Source: Roseomonas aerilata DSM 19363 (GTDB lineage: Bacteria; Pseudomonadota; Alphaproteobacteria; Acetobacterales; Acetobacteraceae). From it: DNA of 64,000 nucleotides. A program made the translations under genes and the position numbers. Shown one piece after another: positions 58,579 through 64,000 of this stretch (positions are counted from its first letter, which is position 1; every line of letters begins with the position of its first letter). Location: assembly GCF_000711725.1 (NCBI RefSeq), contig NZ_JONP01000018.1:1-64000 (forward strand). The letters are read 5' to 3'. Below the pieces are notes generated by a model. That model ran no database searches. It was given only the letters and a program-made list of their open reading frames with translations, and was not told the DNA's origin.

Positions 58579-59016
58579 TCAGAGCGGCCGCACATGAGTG
58601 GCGGAGCGCAGGACGGCCGGCAGGAAACCGCAGGCCTCGTAGAAGCGCCCCGCCGCCGCCGGGGCACGGACCCGCACGGAATGGAATCCGTGCCCCCGCG
58701 CCGCCTCCACGATCGCCTCCACCAAGGCGCGCCCTAATCCCCTCCCCCGGTGCGCGGAAGCGACGTAGAGACGGCGGACGCGGCCTGTCGAGGCGTCCTC
58801 GGCATAGGGGTCGACGGTCAGGCCGCCCATCCCCGCCAGCGCGCCGTCCTGCCAAGCGGCGAAGAGCGCCTCTCCCGGCGCGTCGAAGCGCATGGCGCCG
58901 CTGCGCCAGTCCTCCTCCAGCACCCGCAGCATCTTCCAGCCCTCCGCCATCGCTGTTTCTCGAAGCTGGGAGAAGCCGGGCGGCAGGGCGCCCACCCGCG
59001 TGACGGCAATGCTCAT
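58579..59016 (-). CDS. GNAT family N-acetyltransferase
   Basis: A 145-residue GNAT acetyltransferase. The acetyl-CoA motif is L-Y-V-A-S-A-H-R-G-R-G-L-G-R-A-L near residues 83-98, preceded by the V-R-R strand and followed by A-A-A-G-R-F-Y-E-A-C-G-F-L, the typical C-terminal strand-helix. Substrate is unknown. It is the last gene of the five-gene unit starting with the M20 peptidase; its start overlaps the VOC gene stop by 4 bases. In this setting it may modify a small amine or amino acid, which would fit neighbouring deacylases, but this is inference. Confidence 0.87.
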   Translation of the reverse strand: MSIAVTRVGALPPGFSQLRETAMAEGWKMLRVLEEDWRSGAMRFDAPGEALFAAWQDGALAGMGGLTVDPYAEDASTGRVRRLYVASAHRGRGLGRALVEAIVEAARGHGFHSVRVRAPAAAGRFYEACGFLPAVLRSATHVRPL

Positions 59017-59405
59017 CCGCCGCGATGGACAACGTGGAGCTTGTTGCCCTCGGGGTCGCGCATGTAGGCGCCGTAGTAGTCGGGGGCATAGCGCGGGCGT
59101 GGGCCGGGAGCGCCCTCGTCCGTGCCGCCATGGGCGAGGGCGGCGGCGTGGGCCGCGTCCACCGCCTCTCGGCTCGGCGCCATGAAGGCGACCATGCAGC
59201 CGTTGCCCGGCGAGGGAGGCCGGCCGTCGAAGGGTTCCTGCACGTCGAAGGTCGGATGGCGCTGGCCGGGCGCGCGCCAGCAGACACCGCGCGGGCCGCC
59301 GGCCGAGTCCGGTCCCCGTTCGAGCCCGAGAGGAATGAGCACCGCGTCGTAGAAGCGCGCCATCGCCTCCACGTCGCGCGCGCCGACCATCACGTGACTG
59401 AACAT
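59013..59405 (-). CDS. VOC (glyoxalase/dioxygenase superfamily) protein
   Basis: A 130-residue vicinal-oxygen-chelate protein. It starts M-F-S-H-V-M-V-G-A-R-D-V-E-A-M-A-R-F-Y, the usual first beta-alpha-beta unit; H4 and the later H59-type and E-G-N-K-L-H-V-V end (E122 region) are candidate metal ligands. Members act as lactoylglutathione-lyase-like isomerases, dioxygenases or resistance proteins; nothing here fixes the reaction. The ATG at 59405 is four bases after the M81 gene stop; the longer opening to 59564 overlaps M81 and is rejected. It is coupled to the GNAT gene. Confidence 0.87.
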   Translation of the reverse strand: MFSHVMVGARDVEAMARFYDAVLIPLGLERGPDSAGGPRGVCWRAPGQRHPTFDVQEPFDGRPPSPGNGCMVAFMAPSREAVDAAHAAALAHGGTDEGAPGPRPRYAPDYYGAYMRDPEGNKLHVVHRGG

Positions 59406-59409
59406 CGCC

Positions 59410-60903
59410 CTACCTCGTCGCCTCGTTGGCGCCAGGACGAAGGCGCAGGCCGGGGCGAAGGTTGCGGAAGGGCAGCGTCGCGGGATCGGCCACCACGGGG
59501 CCGGGCGCGGCGACGACGAGCACGCGCTCGGCGATCGGGCCGAAATCGGCTCGGAAATGGACACTGGACTTCACCGCCACGATGGCTTCCTGCGCCGGTT
59601 CCACGCCGAGATGGCGGAAAAGGGCGAGGTCGTACGCCTGCATCTTGCGGCTCGTCACGATCGCCCGCACCCCGCCGATGGAGATGAGCGCGGAGGGTCC
59701 GAGATCAGCGGGGTTGCCGCCGGCCATGGCGCCCGTGCAGGTGAAGCGCCCGTTGGAGAGGCGTAGCACCCGCGCGCTGACATCCAGCGGCGCGCCGTCG
59801 CTCTTGCCGCCGAGGCGGAGCGAGACGGTCGCCCCCTCCCCCGCCTTGTGGCACGCGCGCGCGCTCTCGGCGTCGTTGATGGAGCCGAGCACGGCCTTAT
59901 TCGCCTTCTGCCGCACGAGTTCTGCCAGGAGGCCGGTGGTGTCGCCGTGGCCGCCACCGCCGGGATTGTCCTGCGTGTCCGCGAGGATGACGGGGCGCGC
60001 AGCCTTCACCTTCATCGCCTCCGCGACCGCGCGGTCGGCGGGGAGGATCTCGCCGGCAAAGTCGCGTTCCCTGCGGTTCAGAAGGGCAAGGAACTCGTCG
60101 GCCGCGGCGTCCGCCGCGGGTTGCTCGGCCGCATAGGCGGCGATGGCCATGCCGCAGCCCGGGAAGTCGGCGTAGGGAAAGCCGAAGCAGAAGGCGAGCT
60201 CCGCGACTCCGTGTCGCGTGGCGATGCGCTCGCGCTCGGCGAAGACCTCGCTCATAGGGGGGACCAGCGTGCATTGGCTGGTGATGGGCAGGAGGAAATC
60301 CACCTGGCGGAAGGCACGGGCGAAAGGGCGGCCGCGGCGGGCACGCTCGACCAGCAGGCGCAGCGCGCGGGCGCCCGCCTGCTTCATGTCCACATGCGGG
60401 TAGGTGCGGAACGGCGAGAGCGCATCGGCGCGCTCCACCATCCCGGCCGTGAGGTTGCAGTGGGGATCGAGGCTGCAGACAAGCGGCATGTCCGGCCCGG
60501 CGACGGCGCGCACGCGGCGCAGCAGCTCGCCCTCCGCGTCCGGGAAGGCCTCGGCGACCATGGCGCCGTGCAGGTCGAGATAGACGCCGTCGAGGGGGCC
60601 CTGTGCCAGGGCCTCGATCAGGTCGGAAACGATCCAGGCAGCGACGCGCTCAAAGGCCTCGGCGGTGACCGGCCCGGCCGGGTTGGCGAAGGCCCAGGAA
60701 AGGGGCGCGACCGCGATGCCGCTGCGCTCGGCGGCCGCGATGGCGCCGGCGGCGGGGACGCCGGTGGTGCGGAGACCGTCGAGCAGCGTGGCCGGCCGCA
60801 TCGGCGCGGGCCAACCGCCGGGTTCGGCGAAGTCCCGCCAGCCCGTCGCGATGGGGGCGAAGGAGTGGCTCTCGTGCAGGAAGCCGCCGATGGCGATACG
60901 CAT
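59410..60903 (-). CDS. M81 family metallopeptidase (MlrC-like)
   Basis: A 497-residue MlrC-type protein. The N-terminus M-R-I-A-I-G-G-F-L-H-E-S-H-S-F is diagnostic, with L-D-L-H-G-A-M near 108-114, S-L-D-P-H-C-N-L-T near 143-151, Y-P-H-V-D near 168-172, and the glycine-rich D-T-Q-D-N-P-G-G-G-G-H-G-D-T-T in the C-terminal domain. MlrC from Sphingomonas finishes microcystin degradation by cleaving Adda-type products; most homologues in soil alphaproteobacteria have unknown peptide-like substrates. It starts two bases after the M20 hydrolase gene and ends four bases before VOC, within a compact operon. Confidence 0.92.
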   Translation of the reverse strand: MRIAIGGFLHESHSFAPIATGWRDFAEPGGWPAPMRPATLLDGLRTTGVPAAGAIAAAERSGIAVAPLSWAFANPAGPVTAEAFERVAAWIVSDLIEALAQGPLDGVYLDLHGAMVAEAFPDAEGELLRRVRAVAGPDMPLVCSLDPHCNLTAGMVERADALSPFRTYPHVDMKQAGARALRLLVERARRGRPFARAFRQVDFLLPITSQCTLVPPMSEVFAERERIATRHGVAELAFCFGFPYADFPGCGMAIAAYAAEQPAADAAADEFLALLNRRERDFAGEILPADRAVAEAMKVKAARPVILADTQDNPGGGGHGDTTGLLAELVRQKANKAVLGSINDAESARACHKAGEGATVSLRLGGKSDGAPLDVSARVLRLSNGRFTCTGAMAGGNPADLGPSALISIGGVRAIVTSRKMQAYDLALFRHLGVEPAQEAIVAVKSSVHFRADFGPIAERVLVVAAPGPVVADPATLPFRNLRPGLRLRPGANEATR

Positions 60904-60905
60904 GC

Positions 60906-62147
60906 TCAGCCCTTCGCGATGCCGGCCGTGGCGAGGACGGCGTCGGCCAGGACGAGCATCCCGGCCTCCGCCTGGGACGGGGTAATGCTCTCGGCCTCGT
61001 TGTGGCTGATGCCGCCGAGGCAGGGGGTGAAGATCATGACGCTCGGCACCTGGCGGGCGACATAGACGGCGTCGTGCCCGATGCCGGTGGGCATGTCGCG
61101 GAAGCGGAGGTTGCGGCCCGCCGCGGCATCGCGGAGGCGCCCGGCCAGGGCGGGGTCGAAGCCGGTCTGGGGGAAGGACCAGAAGGGGGTGACCTCGACC
61201 TCCACGCCTCGTTCGGCGGCGACCGCACGGGCGCGCTCGTGCAGGGCCTCGGCCATGCGGTCGAGCGCGGCCTCGTCGCCGTTGCGAAAATCAACGCTGA
61301 AGGCGGTGCGGGAGGGGACCACATTGCGGCTGGAGGGCTCGACGGCGATGCGGCCGACGGTACCGCGAGCGTCGCCGCCGGCCTCGCGGGCGATGGCCTC
61401 GATACCCCGGACAAGGAGAGCGGCGGCGACGAGCGCGTCGCGGCGGTGGGACATGGCGCCGCCGGCATGGGATTCCTCGCCCGCGACGGTCACGTCGAAC
61501 CATTGCTGGGCCAGGGCGTGGGTGACGACGCCGATATCGAGGCCTTCCCTCTCGAGGATCGGGCCCTGCTCGATGTGCAGTTCGAAATAGGCCTCGAGGT
61601 CGTGGAGGCCCGCCGGATCCGCCTCGCCGCTCCAGCCGATGGCGGCGAGCGCATCGCCGAAGCGCGTGCCCTCGGGGTCGCGGATGTCGAGCACCTCCGC
61701 CTCCGTGAAGGCGCCCATGGCGGCGCCGCTTCCCATCATCGGCGGGGAGAAGCGGGCGCCCTCCTCGTTCGTCCAGTTGATGAGGAGCAGCGGGGCCTCG
61801 GTCTCCGTGCCGGCCTCGTGCAGCGCGCGCATCACCTCAAGCCCGGCCAGCACGCCGAGCACCCCGTCGAACTTGCCGCCCGTGGGCTGGGTGTCGAGAT
61901 GGCTGCCGATGGCGACAGGCCGGCGGGAGGCGTCGCGGCCCGGGCGCAGCAGCGCCATGTTGCCCAGGCGGTCGGTGGTCAGCGCGAGGCCGACCTCCGC
62001 GCCCCAGCGGGCGAGAAGCGCCCTGCCCTCTCCGTCGAGTGCCGTCAGCGCCTGGCGGTTGCAGCCGCCCTTCGGCGTGGCGCCGATCCGCGCCATCTCC
62101 ATCAGCGAATCCCAGAGGCGCGCGCCGGAGAGCGGGATGTTGCTCAC
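60906..62147 (-). CDS. M20 Zn-dependent hydrolase (carbamoylase / allantoate amidohydrolase type)
   Basis: A 413-residue amidase of the M20C hydantoinase/carbamoylase group. Metal ligands are H83 (I-G-S-H-L-D-T), D94 (G-K-F-D-G), E128/E129 (N-E-E-G) and H191 (E-L-H-I-E-Q-G), with a final histidine in G-I-S-H-N-E-A-E. Members hydrolyse N-carbamoyl-L-amino acids, allantoate or ureidoglycolate. Without a neighbouring hydantoinase or purine gene, the exact substrate is open. The start is a GTG at 62147 overlapping the upstream M20 stop by 4 bases (GTGA); the very long opening to 63770 reads through that gene and is not real. Confidence 0.92.
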   Translation of the reverse strand: MSNIPLSGARLWDSLMEMARIGATPKGGCNRQALTALDGEGRALLARWGAEVGLALTTDRLGNMALLRPGRDASRRPVAIGSHLDTQPTGGKFDGVLGVLAGLEVMRALHEAGTETEAPLLLINWTNEEGARFSPPMMGSGAAMGAFTEAEVLDIRDPEGTRFGDALAAIGWSGEADPAGLHDLEAYFELHIEQGPILEREGLDIGVVTHALAQQWFDVTVAGEESHAGGAMSHRRDALVAAALLVRGIEAIAREAGGDARGTVGRIAVEPSSRNVVPSRTAFSVDFRNGDEAALDRMAEALHERARAVAAERGVEVEVTPFWSFPQTGFDPALAGRLRDAAAGRNLRFRDMPTGIGHDAVYVARQVPSVMIFTPCLGGISHNEAESITPSQAEAGMLVLADAVLATAGIAKG

Positions 62148-63436
62148 GCCGCGCGCTCCACCCCGCACCACTCGGCCATCAGCAGCGCGATGCTGCGCGT
62201 GATGGCGTGCATGGAGGCGAGGGAGACGCTCTCGTCGATGCCGTGGATGTCCTGGGCGTCCGGGCCGAAGCAGGCGACGGGCGTGTCCTGGTAGAGGGTG
62301 AAGAAGCGGCCGTCCGTCAGGCCCGTCGCGGGATAGTCGCGCAACTCGGCGCCCGCCACGTCGGCGTAGCTGCGGCGGGCGAGGCGGCAGATCTCGCTCT
62401 CCATGTCGAAGGCGCAGGCATCGGCCATGAAGCCCTTGAACTCGAGCGCCACCTTCGTGCCGCGCAGCGCCGGGTCGGCCGCGGCTTCCGCAACGATGCG
62501 CTCGATGTCCGCCTTGGTCTGCGCGGCGCTGTAGCCGAGCATGACGCCGACGCGGAGACCGATGCGCGCGCGGGTCGGCACGCTGCTGTTCCACTCCCCG
62601 CCCTCGATCGTGCCGAGATTGACGTTGACCGGATGGTTCACGCCGCGGAAGGCCGCGTGGACATTCTCCGCCCGGTTGCGCTCGTTCTCGTAGTCCTTGA
62701 AGCGACGGGCGATGGCCATGGCGGCCTCGATCGCGTTGATGCCCGCATGCATGTCCCGCACATGCGTTGGGCGGCCGGTGACGGTGACCCAGGCCCAGAC
62801 GACGCCTACTTCCGCCGAGTACATGGCGGCCATGGACGGGCCGGGCTCGGGGATCACCACGGCATCGGTGCGCGGCATGGCGAGCATGGTGGCGAGCGCG
62901 CCGTTGCCCGAGCACTCCTCCTCGATCACCGCCTGCATCTGCACGGGGGCGGCGGGCTGCAGGCCGGCGAGGCGCAGCGCCTGGAAGGCCGTCAGATAGG
63001 AGACGATGCCGGCCTTCATGTCGCCGGCGCCGCGTCCAAACATCCGGCCATCGCGCACCGAGGGCTCGAAGGGCGGGGTGATCCAGAGGTCGGCCGCGCC
63101 CTCGGGCACCACGTCCACATGGCCCTGGAGCGCGAGGCTGCGGCCGCGGACCTCGCGGGGCGTGTGGATGGCCGCCACGTTGTCGCGGCCCTCGTAGGAG
63201 ATGAGCGGCGGCGAGAAGCCGGGATGGTCGCGGAGCCTCTCCGGCAGGGTCGGGATGCGCCTCGGGGCGAGGCCAAGCGATTCGAGGTTCGCGGCCATGA
63301 GGTCGAGCGCCCCGGCCTCGTTCCCCAGGGTGGAGGCGCAACGGACCAGGGCGGCGAGGCGGTCGGTGGCCTCGCCCTCCAGGGCCGTGACGGCGTCGAG
63401 GATGGCGCGGCGGGCGCCGGGGTCGAGATCGGGCAT
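62144..63436 (-). CDS. M20 family metallopeptidase (ArgE/DapE/ACY1-like)
   Basis: A 430-residue dinuclear zinc hydrolase. Ligand motifs are G-H106-V-D108-V-V-P, G-R-G-A-G-D139-M-K-A-G, E172-E-E174-C-S-G-N-G, and a later C-F-G-P-D-A-Q-D-I-H. The dimerisation lid between about 200 and 315 is present. ArgE/DapE-like enzymes remove N-acyl groups from amino acids or succinyl-diaminopimelate; this one is in the group found beside M81 and carbamoylase genes, so an N-acylated or peptide-like substrate is probable. ATG 63436 has AGGA six bases upstream. It is the first gene of the five-gene operon. Confidence 0.92.
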   Translation of the reverse strand: MPDLDPGARRAILDAVTALEGEATDRLAALVRCASTLGNEAGALDLMAANLESLGLAPRRIPTLPERLRDHPGFSPPLISYEGRDNVAAIHTPREVRGRSLALQGHVDVVPEGAADLWITPPFEPSVRDGRMFGRGAGDMKAGIVSYLTAFQALRLAGLQPAAPVQMQAVIEEECSGNGALATMLAMPRTDAVVIPEPGPSMAAMYSAEVGVVWAWVTVTGRPTHVRDMHAGINAIEAAMAIARRFKDYENERNRAENVHAAFRGVNHPVNVNLGTIEGGEWNSSVPTRARIGLRVGVMLGYSAAQTKADIERIVAEAAADPALRGTKVALEFKGFMADACAFDMESEICRLARRSYADVAGAELRDYPATGLTDGRFFTLYQDTPVACFGPDAQDIHGIDESVSLASMHAITRSIALLMAEWCGVERAA

Positions 63437-63582
63437 GGGCTGTCCTGGCCGGGTGGAGGCGCGGCAGGCTAACCGCTTCGCGCCGGGTGTCGAGGCGGGG
63501 GGACGAGGCATGAGCGAACCCGACGTCCGAGATCGCCGCGGCGCGTGGACAAGCATCCTGCCGGTCCATAGGGTCGGCGCCC

Positions 63583-64000
63583 ATGCAGGCCTTTGACCAC
63601 CCGCTGGAATCGGCGCACGCGCCGCAGTTCTTCCTCATGCGGGGCGTGTTGCGCCCCAACTTCGAGGTGCCCGCCCGGGCGGCGGCGCTGCGGGAGGGGC
63701 TCCGCTCCCTCGGCATCGCGCCTGGCCTTCCGGAGCCGGCGGCGCGGGCGGCGCTGGAGGGGGTGCACACGCCGGACTACCTCGACTGGCTACGGGATGC
63801 CGCCGCCGAATGGGCGGCCATCCCCGGCGCGGGGCAGGAGGTGGTGGCGAACATCCATCCCTCGCCTGAAATGCTCGCCCAGGGCGCGCGCCCGTCATCC
63901 AAGGCGGTGGGGCGCGCGGGGTGGTACACGGCGGACACCGCCTGCCCAGTCGGGCCTCGCACCTATGAGGCGGCAGCCGCCGCGGCCGGTTGCGCGCTGG
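63583..64000 (+). CDS. Histone deacetylase / acetylpolyamine amidohydrolase family, 3' truncated by the window
   Basis: The first 139 codons of a deacetylase are visible. They include E-x-x-H-x-P-Q-x-F-F-L-M-R-G near the start, the segment V-H-T-P-D-Y-L-D-W-L (about 64-73), and A-G-W-Y-T-A-D-T-A-C-P-V (about 116-127), all characteristic of the bacterial acetylpolyamine-amidohydrolase subgroup of class II histone deacetylases. The catalytic His-His/Asp sites lie beyond the window end. The enzyme would remove acetyl groups from polyamines or other acetyl-amines. It is divergent from the M20-M20-M81 operon with a 146-bp promoter interval. Confidence 0.88.
   Translation, partial: MQAFDHPLESAHAPQFFLMRGVLRPNFEVPARAAALREGLRSLGIAPGLPEPAARAALEGVHTPDYLDWLRDAAAEWAAIPGAGQEVVANIHPSPEMLAQGARPSSKAVGRAGWYTADTACPVGPRTYEAAAAAAGCAL

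Noticed and set aside
1-64000. CRISPR arrays, insertion sequences, integrases, prophage or toxin-antitoxin modules
   Set aside because: No regularly spaced repeats, transposase motifs, terminal inverted repeats with target duplications, or abrupt composition changes were seen; tRNA genes are not followed by integrase-like genes or duplicated 3' ends.

Overview
This window looks like ordinary, densely coded chromosome of a high-G+C (about 70% by eye) alphaproteobacterium, most likely a Roseomonas-like member of the Acetobacteraceae/Rhodospirillales. The evidence is gene order and families: the argS-SPOR-nagZ-scpA-scpB-tatB-tatC-serS run, tolC-popZ-valS synteny, a complex I NDUFS4-like subunit, and strong G/C bias at third codon positions. 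The genus is an inference. No insertion sequence, prophage, integrase, CRISPR array or rRNA was seen. Four tRNA genes are present (Arg-UCU, Pro-UGG, Cys-GCA, Asn-GUU).

Layout. 1-2.5 kb: end of an OmpA-like gene with a strong terminator, a DUF3253 gene and an SbmA/BacA-type ABC exporter. 2.7-9.0 kb (minus): bfd-bfr iron storage behind a probable Fur-type operator, recQ, and the cydDC exporter without cydAB. 9.1-11.7 kb: a polysaccharide deacetylase, glutathione-dependent formaldehyde dehydrogenase and a hotdog thioesterase. 11.7-22.2 kb (minus): two tRNAs around a complex I subunit gene, then a ten-gene housekeeping run (dgt, argS, SPOR, nagZ, site-2 protease, scpA, scpB, tatB, tatC, serS), much of it with 4-bp start/stop overlaps. 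22.3-28.6 kb: erpA-xthA on plus; pdxA-pdxJ-dioxygenase and ilvD on minus; a secreted histidine phosphatase. 28.6-36.6 kb (minus): exonuclease, MHS-type transporter, small membrane protein, valS, popZ, tolC and a PCMT-like methyltransferase.

36.7-46.6 kb is more accessory. It holds phnM coupled to a 2H-phosphoesterase-like gene; an acyl-CoA dehydrogenase / CoA-transferase / CitE-type lyase operon; a substrate-binding protein / deaminase / ThDP-enzyme operon; a stand-alone AsnC ligand-binding domain; and two tiny overlapping lipoprotein genes. 46.6-55.0 kb: amidase, gamma-glutamyltransferase, quiC1 (dehydroshikimate dehydratase fused to an HPPD-like half), csaA-gpt-phzF, and a CorC-type CBS membrane protein. 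55.3-58.6 kb: a 942-residue GH17-GT2 fusion resembling NdvB-type glucan synthases, and a small helical protein behind two CtrA-like boxes. 58.6-64.0 kb: a tight five-gene operon (M20, M20 carbamoylase type, M81, VOC, GNAT) divergent from an acetylpolyamine-amidohydrolase-like gene cut by the window end.

I found no clear new system of the defence or mobile kind. The best leads are local: phnM with its 2H partner, the acyl-CoA operon lacking a hydratase, the M20-M20-M81 operon, the GH17-GT2 locus with its small neighbour, and several regulatory hairpins and palindromes.
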